From: an uncultured cyanobacterium
GTDB lineage: Bacteria; Cyanobacteriota; Cyanobacteriia; Cyanobacteriales; FACHB-T130
Length of the DNA stretch: 42,521 nt
Reading direction: 5' to 3'
NCBI GenBank assembly: GCA_936920195.1
Contig: CAKZHE010000142.1
Location: 1-42,521 of the forward strand
Numbering within the stretch: the first letter of the stretch is position 1; the number at the start of each line of letters is the position of its first letter. Of this stretch, positions 18,147 through 26,240 are shown in pieces. The position numbers and the translations under genes were made by a program. The notes below the pieces were generated by a model. It was not told where the DNA came from and ran no database searches. It was given only the letters and a program-made list of their open reading frames with translations.

Positions 18147-18607
18147 CGGTAGATTTCTAGGGCAACATGATGGGGAACAAGATGATCGACAGAGCCGCCA
18201 AATCTGGCAACTTCTTTTACTACGCTACTACTTAAAAAACTGTACTCGTTAGAAGTCGCCAGAAAAACAGTTTCAATCTCGCTGGAGAGGGTTTTATTGG
18301 TATGAGCCATCTGGAGTTCCATTTCAAAGTCAGAAAGCACTCGCAGTCCCCTCAACAATACGGCTGCACCTCGCATTTTGGCATAATTTACGGTCAAACC
18401 GTCAAAACTATCCACTTCGACATTCGCTAGATGCTTAGTGGCTCGTTGGATCTGGTGAATCCGCTCTTGAACGGTAAATAGGGGAGTTTTATTAGGATTT
18501 TGGACTACGGGGACAATAACTCGCTCGAATAACCGACTGCCCCGTTGAATGATGTCGAGGTGTCCAAAGGTGATGGGATCGAAACTGCCAGGATAGATCG
18601 CAATCAA
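18032..18607 (-). CDS. coaD: Phosphopantetheine adenylyltransferase
   Basis: About 191 residues. It transfers AMP from ATP to 4'-phosphopantetheine in coenzyme A synthesis (cytosol). The nucleotidyltransferase motif TFGH is at residues 13-16 inside [17 protein letters not shown], and the second motif is [14 protein letters not shown]. Family members start at this IAIYPGSFD segment, so I set the start at TTG 18607; another TTG at 18634 would add nine residues, and no ATG is available. The core ends near [10 protein letters not shown]. The remaining 30 residues are a Pro/Ala/Thr-rich tail not found in typical CoaD, coded by the same DNA as the start of the downstream coiled-coil gene. Confidence 0.93.
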   Translation of the reverse strand: MIAIYPGSFDPITFGHLDIIQRGSRLFERVIVPVVQNPNKTPLFTVQERIHQIQRATKHLANVEVDSFDGLTVNYAKMRGAAVLLRGLRVLSDFEMELQMAHTNKTLSSEIETVFLATSNEYSFLSSSVVKEVARFGGSVDHLVPHHVALEIYRCYAKTTPASNPTATEPAIPANPLPMAQPMERLPETEM

Positions 18608-18700
18608 AGTCTCAATCGATAATGGATAAGGCAATTATTGTACAAGATGGCTGCTAGTTATTTTTGCTCCAGAGCGCCAAACCGCCGCCTCGCCCTCTAG

Positions 18701-18808
18701 AGTCGATTGCAGCGGTGGGATCGGATCGCGCATACGCAGTATCCTGGTTATCAGGTGGAGGCTGCTAACCCGTTTATGGTTCTCCGGCGACCGGGAGATT
18801 GTGCCTAA
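18701..18808 (+). pseudogene. Possible protein-coding remnant
   Basis: In the frame starting at 18701, 35 codons end at TAA 18806-18808. They read like genuine protein (IAHTQYPGYQVEAANPFMVL), but there is a stop just upstream (TAG 18698-18700) and no good start codon. It may be the last fragment of a gene lost by deletion. The parent family is not recognised. Confidence 0.25.
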
Positions 18809-18839
18809 TGTTGTTGAAAAATACCAAGGATTCGGTAAG

Positions 18840-19067
18840 ATGACTACTGTGTTTACTACAGAAGAAGGTGTCTGTACTGCGCTCCGGAGAACCCCTTTCC
18901 TGCGGAAAAAGAAACCAGCATTAGGTACTTTAACGTCTGAGTTTGGAGTGATACTGAATACACCTTCCCAAGGAACAGGTGAAAATCACCACACTTGGTG
19001 GGTTTCCCTGAATGCTGAACCCTGGAAAGTGTTTCATGTCATCACTATTACTTGCCCAAATCCCTGA
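18840..19067 (+). CDS. Small hypothetical protein
   Basis: 75 residues from the ATG at 18840; an in-frame GTG at 18801 with GGGAG a few bases upstream would give 88. It is soluble, with no signal peptide, and has segments such as ALRRTPFLRKKKPALGTLT and HHTWWVSLNAEPWKVFHV. It ends 13 bases before the next gene, so the two may be cotranscribed. I do not recognise the family. It lies in a degraded accessory patch between coaD and the Csx3 unit and may itself be a fragment. Confidence 0.4.
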   Translation: MTTVFTTEEGVCTALRRTPFLRKKKPALGTLTSEFGVILNTPSQGTGENHHTWWVSLNAEPWKVFHVITITCPNP

Positions 19068-19080
19068 ATAAGGCATACCT

Positions 19081-19814
19081 ATGAAACTTCTTCCACAATC
19101 CACTCAGTTAGGAAAGCTGGAATTAATTGAGGTGTATGAATATTATGATACACCCTGCCTTTTTTCGTGTCGTAACGCATCAGGACATTTATTTATAGCT
19201 ATTTTGTTTGACCAAACAAAAAAATTAGAAAAATGGCTTTACGCCCCCATGTCTCAACGTAGATTTGAAAATATTCGGGCAGGCTTAATTGATATACGAG
19301 ATGCTTTTTTAAAGTCAGAAGATGGATTTGTTTATGAAGTTATTATTAATTCAGATAATAGTCCAGATATAGTTGAAATTATCTGGTGTGAAAATCTAAT
19401 TGACGATTGGTTGCCAATGCCCAATGAGTTTATTGAGGTTGGTAACGAATTACCTCCAATTTGGGAAGTAAAAGATGCACTAATTATTTAGTGGGAATTG
19501 CTCTTAACGAGTTTTTGGAATTGGTTAAAATGAGTGGTAATCCTGAAGATAACGCAGATATTTTACGCCAGAAGCTCTGGAGGTTGAAAAGTAGAGTGGC
19601 TTCTGGATATAGAGATTTTCTAGTGAATTTATATAAATCTGAAACTAATCTTCGTTTTAATTGGGGTTCTCCTAATCAGAACCGAGGAGGGTTTGTTGAA
19701 TTACCTCTTTCATCTATAAAAAAAGCCTTAGAAGTCATTAATAGAACTGAAGATGAAACGGTAAGAGAGTATGAAGACGAATATAGAATAAGAAAGAAGA
19801 AAAAATCACAGTGA
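19081..19814 (+). pseudogene. DUF6575-like gene, internally deleted and split in two frames
   Basis: Two adjacent frames. The first (19081-19491, 136 residues) has the pattern I associate with the DUF6575 N-terminal domain: LGKLELIEVYEYYDTPCLFS, KWLYAPMSQRRFENIRAG, LIDIRDAF. The second (19491-19814, GTG overlapping the first stop as TAGTG) reads LNEFLELVKMSG, LKSRVASGYRDFL and NWGSPNQNRGGFVELPLS, which resembles the later part of the same long family. My memory of the family suggests a middle section of roughly 100 residues is missing. The best reading is one gene broken by internal deletion and frame change. The alternative is two small genes coupled through TAGTG. Function of the family is unknown; it is often seen in accessory regions. 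The ATG at 19081 has AAGG upstream. Confidence 0.55.
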
Positions 19815-19836
19815 TGTATTTGGGGGATGAATAAAA

Positions 19837-20415
19837 ATGATTGATCGAACCGGATTGCTGGACTATTTGCAGCTAGGGGATAGGATGGGCGATCGCCTTT
19901 GGCGCTGCGCTTCGCCCAATTACTTCCTCAATTTCACCACTCTACCTCAACTTTGTAAAGTCGGACTAAGTGCCTTAATTCTAGTGTCTTTGCTCTCATC
20001 GACTGCCACCGCTGAAGAAAAATATCCCAATCTTGATGGCGAATCCCATCCAGAGAGAGTGAAAATGGCGCAATGTCTAGCAGATGTTCGGGAAGTAACC
20101 TCTTGGAGTGAAGAGGAAACCCAAAACGCTGCTAACAATGTGTGCGAATCTCGCCGCCAACACGCTCAAAAAAAAGCCCAATTTATCGAGGATCTCAGAA
20201 AGTTAACTGAAGAATACCAAGACCAAACAAATCACGGTTATGCCGAACACTTACCGATCGCGATTAATGATGCTTGGACTACGGTAAAATCTTGTATAGA
20301 CTTCAAAGAAGGATTTACTTACCCGCACAATATTGGATTATTACTTGTCCCGGAATCAATTCGCCAAGAGTGCTATACTTTTGGTTCTAGTTTGGTGAAA
20401 TCGCAATTGCCATAA
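19837..20415 (+). CDS. Secreted Cys-containing protein, first gene of the Csx3 unit
   Basis: 192 residues. A long N-terminal extension (1-45) precedes a hydrophobic signal (VGLSALILVSLLSS, cleavage near TATAEE, about residue 60). The mature part is helical and charged with four Cys (QCLADV, NVCESR, KSCIDF, QECYTF) spaced so that two disulfides are possible, as expected for a periplasmic protein. Codons for residues about 15-28 are written in a HIP1-rich repeat (GGGCGATCGCC ...), so the extension may be a repeat insertion and a later start is possible. The ATG at 19837 has GGGGGA about 11 bases upstream. Its stop is one base from the Csx3 start, which strongly suggests translational coupling. 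Family not recognised. Confidence 0.65.
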   Translation: MIDRTGLLDYLQLGDRMGDRLWRCASPNYFLNFTTLPQLCKVGLSALILVSLLSSTATAEEKYPNLDGESHPERVKMAQCLADVREVTSWSEEETQNAANNVCESRRQHAQKKAQFIEDLRKLTEEYQDQTNHGYAEHLPIAINDAWTTVKSCIDFKEGFTYPHNIGLLLVPESIRQECYTFGSSLVKSQLP

Positions 20416-20416
20416 C

Positions 20417-20752
20417 ATGAATTCAATTCAACTTGACCTGATATCCCATCACACCCTAGAGCAACTTCCCTATCAACACTTGCGGATTCGCATCACCAAT
20501 CCTGACGGCATTATCGAACCAGAGGATTTGAACACCCTGCAACTACCTGATGGCATTAATGCTACTCTAGGTGTAGTCATTGATGGGAAAAGTCCAATTT
20601 GGCTCTACTGCTACCTCACCCACGAACTACACGCTACCGCCTGGGTAGGATGCTACGATCCTCGTTTGGGGGGTGCAGTGGTGGTAGAAACTCACAATAA
20701 AAACGTGACTGTTGGCTCTGTATTAAAATTAGAACCGCCAAAATCAGTCTAA
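20417..20752 (+). CDS. csx3: Csx3 (Crn3-type ring nuclease family), stand-alone
   Basis: 111 residues. The middle matches the Csx3 core closely: LGVVIDGKSPIWLYCYLTH, then WVGCYDPRLGGAVVVETH. The invariant YDPRLG (80-85, with Asp81 and Arg83), His69 and the SPIWLY strand are all present. The N-terminal strand-plus-PEDL segment (IEPEDLNTLQLPDG) also fits. Csx3 proteins degrade cyclic tetra-adenylate made by type III CRISPR Cas10 and so switch off the antiviral response; an RNA-deadenylation activity was reported earlier for an archaeal member. No fused AAA domain, unlike many cyanobacterial Csx3 proteins. No Cas10, other cas gene or array is in the window. It starts one base after the secreted-protein gene. 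The family call is confident; activity is inferred. Confidence 0.85.
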   Translation: MNSIQLDLISHHTLEQLPYQHLRIRITNPDGIIEPEDLNTLQLPDGINATLGVVIDGKSPIWLYCYLTHELHATAWVGCYDPRLGGAVVVETHNKNVTVGSVLKLEPPKSV

Positions 20753-20818
20753 CCAGTTTTTTAAAACCTTTTCAACCTTTTCTTGGTCAAAAAACAATCT
20801 TAACTAGCGGTGTTTTCT

Positions 20819-21250
20819 ATGCTTCGAGCCATATTATCAATCGCGATCGCCTGTTTCATCTCCCTCATAGGTGGGATTTTGCCCCCAGAAGCTCTGGCTT
20901 TAATCCCCATCAAACTTTCCCAGCTTGACTATCACGACTGTCCGCCAGAGATAGGCGCAGGCGCTGTCACCTCTGATGGCTCTGGTAGAGCCGCTAATTG
21001 CTTTTTAATTACTGGCAAAGCTCAGAATGACTCTGGTAAAACTGTCTATGATGCCGATGTCTTTGGGCGCATCTACGATGCCAACCACAACGCCATCTTA
21101 GAAAATCGCACCCGGGTAGGGGGAATCGAAAAATTACCCCCAGGAATTAGCGATTTTGAGATTAGGATTTCTGTGCCTGTCAATCAGCCAACCCCTCTAG
21201 AGCTAAAACAGTTTAAAGCTTCTGGTTTTGCAGGCACAATCGGTCGCTAA
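20819..21250 (+). CDS. Secreted FxLYD-like domain protein
   Basis: 143 residues from the ATG at 20819; GTG at 20810 would add three. A signal peptide (LSIAIACFISLIGGILPPEALA, cleavage after ALA about residue 30) is followed by a beta-sandwich domain of about 100 residues with the pattern of FxLYD domains: LITGKAQNDSGKTVYDADVFGRIYDANHN ... LPPGISDFEIRISV. These domains occur in secreted and surface proteins and bind ligands; no enzyme motif. Two Cys (Cys41-like DCPP and ANCF) could pair. About 65 bases separate it from csx3, so it is probably a separate unit. Substrate or partner unknown. Confidence 0.7.
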   Translation: MLRAILSIAIACFISLIGGILPPEALALIPIKLSQLDYHDCPPEIGAGAVTSDGSGRAANCFLITGKAQNDSGKTVYDADVFGRIYDANHNAILENRTRVGGIEKLPPGISDFEIRISVPVNQPTPLELKQFKASGFAGTIGR

Positions 21251-21257
21251 ATCAAGC

Positions 21258-21512
21258 TTAAATTAAACCAGACAAAATTTGAATTACCAAAATTGCCAAC
21301 ATTGGCGAAAAATCCATCCCGCCAATGGGGGGAATAAACGAGCGGAAAATATCCAGATAGGGATCGGTAATGGGACTCAAAAATCCTGCTAGCTGATTCA
21401 TCCAATCAACGGTGGGAAACCAGGTTAACAGAATTCTAATAATCAGCAGCAAAGAATAAATTTGCAAAAAGTTGGACAGGGTATTAATTAGTAGTTCTGC
21501 TGGGGCATTCAT
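21258..21512 (-). CDS. YggT/YlmG family membrane protein (Ycf19-like)
   Basis: 84 residues with two transmembrane helices (LLINTLSNFLQIYSLLLIIRILLTW and MLAILVIQILSGLI) around the family signature TWFP ... LSPITDPYLDIFRSFIPPIGGMDFSPM. Plastid-encoded Ycf19 and bacterial YlmG/YggT belong here; in cyanobacteria and chloroplasts the family affects nucleoid or membrane organisation. Length is normal. The start is the ATG at 21512. It is followed on the same strand by two other minus-strand genes upstream (21585-22690), separated by 70-90 bases. It converges with the FxLYD gene, only 7 bases apart. Confidence 0.9.
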   Translation of the reverse strand: MNAPAELLINTLSNFLQIYSLLLIIRILLTWFPTVDWMNQLAGFLSPITDPYLDIFRSFIPPIGGMDFSPMLAILVIQILSGLI

Positions 21513-21584
21513 GAATTTTCAAGCTTCCTTATTAAAAGTGTTGATTTAGAGACCACTAAAAGTTTACGCGATCGCCGTTCTGGT

Positions 21585-21953
21585 TTAGCTATCCTGATGA
21601 GAGGATTCTCCGGGGGAGGAATTGTAGCCTCGCTCGTAGGAACCCTCTGCCACATTACCGTTAACTGTTCCCAATTGCAGGCGCACGTCATCAATGGCAG
21701 AATTCAATTGAGCAATTTTATCTTCCAAACTGCGCCGCGCCATTTCAATACTATCTTCATCCTTCAGTTGTTGCGGCTTTTTAGTCTTACTGGGCTTGGC
21801 CTCTGATAAATTCCGATTGAGCAAAGAACCCTCGGAAGATTCGCTTTCTTTCGTTCGTCCAGAAGCAACTAAGGCTCCCACTAAGGCTCCGACAACCCCA
21901 CCCACCAAGGCTCCCGCCAAAAATCCCCCCGCAAACCCATCCTGCTGACTCAT
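21585..21953 (-). CDS. Glycine-zipper membrane protein with coiled coil
   Basis: 122 residues. The N-terminus is a single Gly-zipper helix (GGFLAGALVGGVVGALVGALVA, about residues 8-30), followed by a charged linker and a short coiled coil (MARRSLEDKIAQLNSAIDDVRLQ, about 72-94) and a disordered Ser/Gly tail. This layout is shared by small YtxH-like cyanobacterial proteins of unknown role, which probably sit in the inner membrane with the coiled coil in the cytosol. The start is the ATG at 21953. It shares direction with ycf19-like and upp. No functional assignment is possible. Confidence 0.65.
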   Translation of the reverse strand: MSQQDGFAGGFLAGALVGGVVGALVGALVASGRTKESESSEGSLLNRNLSEAKPSKTKKPQQLKDEDSIEMARRSLEDKIAQLNSAIDDVRLQLGTVNGNVAEGSYERGYNSSPGESSHQDS

Positions 21954-22039
21954 TGGTTAATATCCTGTTGCGATCTGAATAGCACTTAATTCCAGGTTAG
22001 CTCAGATACCTACTTCTGTTCAGCGACAATTCACCTAAT

Positions 22040-22690
22040 TCAGGTTCCAAAGGTGCGATCGCCAGCATCCCCCAATCCGGGAACAATAAACCCACGACTG
22101 TCTACTTCTTCATCAATTGCCGCCGCATAAATCACTAAACTAGGGTAAGCTGCCCCCAATTTCTTCAGCGCCGGGGGAGCAGCCACCACGGAAATAATTC
22201 TTACCAAAGCGGGATCTACCCCTCTTGCCGTTAACTCCCCCAATACTGCCATCATTGTTCCCCCAGTGGCCAGCATTGGCTCTGGAATCAAGACCAAGGT
22301 TTGGGGATCAAATTTGGCAGGCAGTTTATTCAAATAACATCGGGGTTCCAGGGTTTGTTCATCCCGCTCCAAACCTAGATGATAAACGGATACCAGGGGC
22401 AATAAGGTTTGCGCCCCTTCCCATAGTCCCAGCCCTGCGCGCAAAATTGGTACTACGGCAATCGGGACATCCGGATTGATAAACGTCACGGGAGAGAATG
22501 CTAGGGGAGTTTTAATCGTAGTTTCCATCGTGGGCAACCACTCCCGCACCGCTTCATAGGTTAGCCAGCGCCCCAGTTCTGTGATTGCACTGCGAAACAG
22601 TTCGGAAGGAGTAGCCGCATCCCGCGCCACCGCGAGCCAATGCTTGATTAGGGGGTGGGGGGGAACATAAACGCGCAGTTGCGGAGCCAT
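22040..22690 (-). CDS. upp: Uracil phosphoribosyltransferase
   Basis: 216 residues. It makes UMP from uracil and PRPP in pyrimidine salvage (cytosol). The type I phosphoribosyltransferase loop is EPMLATGGTMMAVLGEL; the upstream VVPILRAGLGLWEGAQTLLP and the C-terminal uracil-binding FIVPGLGDAGDRTFGT are diagnostic of Upp. Length is normal. The start is the ATG at 22690. Directly upstream lies an IS605-end-like sequence, so its promoter region has been altered by mobile DNA. Confidence 0.95.
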   Translation of the reverse strand: MAPQLRVYVPPHPLIKHWLAVARDAATPSELFRSAITELGRWLTYEAVREWLPTMETTIKTPLAFSPVTFINPDVPIAVVPILRAGLGLWEGAQTLLPLVSVYHLGLERDEQTLEPRCYLNKLPAKFDPQTLVLIPEPMLATGGTMMAVLGELTARGVDPALVRIISVVAAPPALKKLGAAYPSLVIYAAAIDEEVDSRGFIVPGLGDAGDRTFGT

Positions 22691-22722
22691 AGGAAAAAAC
22701 TAGCTAGAAGACCTGCAATATC

Positions 22723-22878
22723 TTGACACTCCCACGGCTAAAGCACGTGGGATTCTTTAAGAATCCAGAATCTGATTTTTCAGTCCCTGTACCTTTCAAT
22801 TATAGCATGGATGGTTAGCTTCGTACCTCCGCTAACCCGCCTTATATCCCACTGGCTTCAGCCGTGGGATATAAGGCG
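22723..22878 (-). mobile_element. IS200/IS605-derived miniature element
   Basis: One end is TTGACACTCCCACGGCTAAAG ... CACGTGGGATTCTT (22723-22757). Read on the minus strand this is a small hairpin ending in GTCAA, the usual form of an IS605-type right end and of the 3' part of a TnpB omega RNA. The other end (22838-22878) is a strong hairpin with stem CGCCTTATATCCCAC / GTGGGATATAAGGCG. The total is about 155 bp with no tnpA or tnpB, so it is a non-autonomous derivative mobilised in trans, if at all. Confidence 0.6.
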
Positions 22879-22887
22879 ATTTCTATA

Positions 22888-23030
22888 ACAGGGAATAGGG
22901 AACAGGGAATGAGGGAATGAGGGAATAGTAGGGTGTGTTAGCGGCAGCGTAACGCACCGTTAACTGGTATGCGGTGCGTTACGCTATCGCTAACGCACCC
23001 TACTACTGGAGCCTGGGAACCAGTTCAATA
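22888..23030. repeat. Repeat cluster: GGGAAT tandem, GTAGGGTGTGTTAGCG palindrome and a fragment
   Basis: It comprises an AGGGAATAGGGAACAGGGAATG run (22890-22927), a palindrome whose arms are GTAGGGTGTGTTAGCGGC / GCTAACGCACCCTACTAC with an inner CAGCGTAACGCACCG / CGGTGCGTTACGCT pair (22929-22997), and a GAGCCTGGGAACCAGTTC fragment. No gene is visible between 22691 and the start of crtH. Confidence 0.75.
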
Positions 23031-23175
23031 GGAATAGCCTAGTTATTGAGAAATATTTTTATTACTCTTGACAGTAATTTGCAATAGAGGCTATAGTCAA
23101 TTGTAGTGTTCTCCTCTCTAAGGATTGGCAGGTGGGACTAGCGAGCATTCGCAAACTGGTCCCCTCTTTTTTTCA

Positions 23176-24768
23176 ATGGAGGATACTAAAGCGCTAAACT
23201 CAGAGACGTTCCAAAAATATTCTGGGATTCCTGCGCCTATGCCTGCTAATTTTTCCCCATCCCTGCTAGAGTCTGCCCCCGCTTTTGATGTCATCGTCAT
23301 CGGTTCTGGGATTGGAGGGCTAGTTACCGCTACCCAGTTAGCAGCAAAAGGCGCTCAGGTAATTGTTTTAGAAAGTTATCTGATCCCTGGTGGCAGTGCA
23401 GGTTATTTTGAGCGCGACGGATACCGCTTTGATGTCGGGGCATCAATGATTTTTGGATTTGGTTCCCAAGGTACTACCAATCTGCTCACCCGCGCCCTGC
23501 AAGCGGTGAATGTCAGCCTAGAAACGATTCCCGATGCCGTCCAAATTCACTATCATCTGCCAGATAACTTAGAATTAAAAGTCCATCGGGATTATGAGAA
23601 ATTTTTGCAAGAACTAACCGCCCTATTTCCCCACGAAAAACAAGGGATTAGACAGTTTTATGATGCCTGCTGGCAAGTCTTCAATTGTCTGAATGCGATG
23701 GAATTGCTCTCTCTGGAAGAACCCCGCTATCTGGCGCGGGTATTTTTTCAGCATCCCCTGGCTTGTTTGGGGTTGGTGAAGTATTTGCCCCAAAATGCGG
23801 GGGATATTGCCCGGAGATACATCCGCGATCCAATTTTACTGAAGTTTATTGATATTGAGTGCTATTGTTGGTCGGTAGTGCCAGCAGATATGACTCCAGC
23901 CATTAATGCGGGGATGGTGTTTAGCGATCGCCATTATGGAGGAATTAACTATCCCAAGGGAGGAGTTGGACAAATCGCCCAAAAACTGGTTGAGGGACTA
24001 GAGAAAACTGGCGGTAAAATTCAGTATAAAGCCAAAGTAACCAAAATTCTTACCGAACAGGGGCGAGCCGTGGGAGTGCAATTAGCTGATGGCAAAGTTT
24101 ATCGCGCTCAAAGGATAGTTTCTAATAGCACCCGTTGGGATACCTTTGAAAAGTTACTGCCACCGGAAGAAATGCCTGCCCAAGAAAAGAAGTGGCAAAA
24201 ACGCTATCAAAAATCTCCCAGTTTTTTAAGTTTGCATTTAGGGGTAGAAGCTAGCGTATTACCACCAGGAACAGAATGTCACCACATTTTGCTAGAAGAT
24301 TGGCAGCAAATGGAACTAGCCGAAGGCACAATTTTCGTTTCTATTCCGACATTACTTGACCCTAGTTTAGCGCCCACTGGTTATCATATTGTCCATGCCT
24401 TTTCACCGAGTTGGTTTGATGACTGGCAAGATTTATCTCCCCAGGAATATGAGGATAAGAAAGAAGCTGCTGCATGGCGCATTATCGATAGATTAGAAGC
24501 AATTTTTCCCGGTTTGGATGCGGGTTTAGATTTGATGGAAGTGGGAACTCCCCGCACCCATCGCCGCTTTTTAAATCGCTCTCAAGGCAGTTATGGACCA
24601 ATTCCTCGGCGGAAATTAAGGGGGTTATTGGGAATGCCCTTTAATCGGACTGCTATTCCGGGATTATACTGTGTAGGGGATAGTACATTTCCAGGACAAG
24701 GTTTAAATGCGGTGGCGTTTTCTGGTTTTGCCTGCGCCCATCGAATTGCAGTAGATTTAGGATTATAG
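23176..24768 (+). CDS. crtH: Carotene (prolycopene) isomerase
   Basis: 530 residues from the ATG at 23176; the frame opens at TTG 23125, and an ATG at 23239 is a third option. It isomerises cis bonds of prolycopene to all-trans lycopene in the cyanobacterial/plant carotenoid pathway, on membranes. The FAD-binding motif is [20 protein letters not shown], followed by [16 protein letters not shown] and [15 protein letters not shown]. Other landmarks are [15 protein letters not shown] and the C-terminal [19 protein letters not shown]. All fit CrtH/CrtISO better than the desaturase CrtI or related CrtO. The 5' extension (residues 1-35) is unusually variable and lies next to repeat DNA. It converges with psbA. 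Confidence 0.93.
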   Translation: MEDTKALNSETFQKYSGIPAPMPANFSPSLLESAPAFDVIVIGSGIGGLVTATQLAAKGAQVIVLESYLIPGGSAGYFERDGYRFDVGASMIFGFGSQGTTNLLTRALQAVNVSLETIPDAVQIHYHLPDNLELKVHRDYEKFLQELTALFPHEKQGIRQFYDACWQVFNCLNAMELLSLEEPRYLARVFFQHPLACLGLVKYLPQNAGDIARRYIRDPILLKFIDIECYCWSVVPADMTPAINAGMVFSDRHYGGINYPKGGVGQIAQKLVEGLEKTGGKIQYKAKVTKILTEQGRAVGVQLADGKVYRAQRIVSNSTRWDTFEKLLPPEEMPAQEKKWQKRYQKSPSFLSLHLGVEASVLPPGTECHHILLEDWQQMELAEGTIFVSIPTLLDPSLAPTGYHIVHAFSPSWFDDWQDLSPQEYEDKKEAAAWRIIDRLEAIFPGLDAGLDLMEVGTPRTHRRFLNRSQGSYGPIPRRKLRGLLGMPFNRTAIPGLYCVGDSTFPGQGLNAVAFSGFACAHRIAVDLGL

Positions 24769-24769
24769 A

Positions 24770-24861
24770 CGGGACTTACGCAACACCTCTATCAGTAGGG
24801 TGCATTAGCGCCAGCGTAACGCACCAAGACACTGTATAGGTCGTAGCTGCGTAAGTCCTGA
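24770..24861. mobile_element. MITE-like element, CAGGACTTACGCA family, copy 2
   Basis: The ends are CGGGACTTACGCA (24770) and TGCGTAAGTCCTG (24848-24860). The interior carries a GTAGGGTGCATTAGCGCCAGCGTAACGCACC unit, so one repeat family is nested in another, as in copy 3. It starts two bases after the crtH stop and fills the gap to the convergent psbA end; its hairpin could serve as terminator for either gene. Confidence 0.8.
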
Positions 24862-24882
24862 TAATCTAGACTATTGACGAGT

Positions 24883-25965
24883 TTAGCTGGCGATCGCCGG
24901 AGCCGCTAGTGCAATTGGTTGGGACTCGGCAGCAGCTAAATCTAGGGGGAAATTATGGGCGTTGCGCTCGTGCATCACCTCAATGCCCATATTGGCACGG
25001 TTGAGAATGTCTGCCCAGGTGGGAATAGGTCGTCCTTGGCTGTCTAAAACGGAATCATTGAAATTGAATCCGTTCAGATTAAAAGACATACTGCTGATAC
25101 CCAGTGAAGCAAACCAAATACCGATGACAGGCCAAGCTGCTAGGAAAAAATGCAGCGATCGCGAGTTATTGAAGCTGGCATACTGGAAGATCAGCCGTCC
25201 AAAGTAGCCGTGAGCAGCAACAATGTTGTAGGTTTCCTCTTCTTGCCCAAAATGGTAGCCACAGTTTTGCGATTCCTCTTCCGAAGTTTCTCGCACTAGG
25301 CTAGAAGTTACCAGAGAGCCGTGCATGGCAGAAAAAAGCGCTCCTCCAAAAACCCCTGCCACTCCTAGCATATGGAATGGGTGCATGAGGATATTATGTT
25401 CGGCTGTAAACACAATCATGAAGTTGAAGGTTCCAGATATGCCCAGCATTAAACCATCCGAAAAACTTCCTTGCCCAATCGGGTAAACCAACAACACTGC
25501 GGTGGCTGCCGACAGGGGCGCAGAAAAGGCTACGGCAATCCAGGGGCGCATTCCCAAACGATAGCTCAATTCCCACTGCCGTCCCATATAGGAATAGATG
25601 GCAATCAGAAAATGGAACACAATCAGTTGCCAGGGACCGCCATTGTACAGCCATTCATCCAAAGAGGCGGCTTCCCAAATGGGGTAAAAGTGCAAGCCAA
25701 TGGCGTTGGAGCTAGGCACGATGGCGGCAGTGATGATGTTGTTGCCATAGAGCAAGGAACCCGATACAGGTTCCCGCAGTCCGTCGATATCCACCGGAGG
25801 AGCTGCTACCATCGCCAGAATAAAGACAATGGCGGCGGTAAGGGCGGTGGGAATTAAAAGCACCCCAAACCAACCGATGTAAATGCGATTCTCTGTACTG
25901 GTAATCCAGTTACAGAATCGTTCCCATAAATTAACGCGATCGCGCCGTTCTAAGGTAGCTGTCAT
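24883..25965 (-). CDS. psbA: Photosystem II D1 protein, D1' (low-oxygen type)
   Basis: 360 residues from the ATG at 25965; the frame opens 17 codons earlier, but [18 protein letters not shown] is the D1 start. D1 is the thylakoid reaction-centre subunit binding P680, pheophytin, the QB plastoquinone and most of the Mn4CaO5 cluster. Key residues are present: Gln130, Tyr161, Asp170, Glu189, His190, His198, His215, His272, His332, Glu333, Asp342 and the C-terminal processing site after Ala344. Three positions mark the D1' class: Ala80 (Gly in ordinary D1), Leu158 (Phe) and Ala286 (Thr). D1' copies are induced under microaerobic conditions in other cyanobacteria. Many further substitutions occur (Cys235 for Tyr, Trp112 for Tyr). 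A consensus promoter lies upstream. Confidence 0.96.
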   Translation of the reverse strand: MTATLERRDRVNLWERFCNWITSTENRIYIGWFGVLLIPTALTAAIVFILAMVAAPPVDIDGLREPVSGSLLYGNNIITAAIVPSSNAIGLHFYPIWEAASLDEWLYNGGPWQLIVFHFLIAIYSYMGRQWELSYRLGMRPWIAVAFSAPLSAATAVLLVYPIGQGSFSDGLMLGISGTFNFMIVFTAEHNILMHPFHMLGVAGVFGGALFSAMHGSLVTSSLVRETSEEESQNCGYHFGQEEETYNIVAAHGYFGRLIFQYASFNNSRSLHFFLAAWPVIGIWFASLGISSMSFNLNGFNFNDSVLDSQGRPIPTWADILNRANMGIEVMHERNAHNFPLDLAAAESQPIALAAPAIAS

Positions 25966-26027
25966 AATTTTCAATGAATCCAAATAATCAAGTATTGCCA
26001 ACTGACGATTTCTCATCGCCTATTAAC

Positions 26028-26056
26028 TATATAACTGTTTAGTTGTGCAATGTCAA
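26028..26056 (-). promoter_or_regulatory. psbA promoter
   Basis: On the minus strand TTGACA (26051-26056) is followed after 17 bases by TATATA (26028-26033), a near-consensus sigma-70-type promoter. Transcription would start near 26020 and give a leader of about 55 bases before the ATG at 25965. No stronger motif lies between. No regulator site could be identified by eye. Confidence 0.7.
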
Positions 26057-26099
26057 TAGCAATTTCATAGATTCTGGCTGCGGTCGATTACTGGTTGAA

Positions 26100-26204
26100 C
26101 TGGTTCCCAGGCTCTTTGAACTGGTTTCTAGGCTCTGGCTAGGCTGTTGACTTTGTGAGTTTTGGAATAAAACCCCTAAAAAGACCCAAAGTCAACAGCC
26201 TAGG
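26100..26204. repeat. Palindromic repeats between psbA and malQ
   Basis: A decayed GGTTCCCAGGCTC / GGTTTCTAGGCTCTGGC pair (26101-26137) is followed by CTAGGCTGTTGACTTTG (26139-26156) and its inverse CAAAGTCAACAGCCTAGG (26187-26204) around about 30 bases. This is the short form of the element whose ends bracket 2146-2396. Confidence 0.7.
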
Positions 26205-26240
26205 TAGCGCTCCCGTGCCTACCCGAATCTGAATGCTAAA

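Noticed and set aside
25471-25857. Long plus-strand ORF inside psbA
   Set aside because: It is a Gly/Arg-rich antisense shadow of a strongly conserved coding region.
24883-25965. The divergent D1 considered as ChlF or another rogue D1
   Set aside because: Rogue D1 and ChlF proteins lack Mn-cluster ligands. Here Asp170, Glu189, His332, Glu333, Asp342 and the Ala344 processing site are all present.
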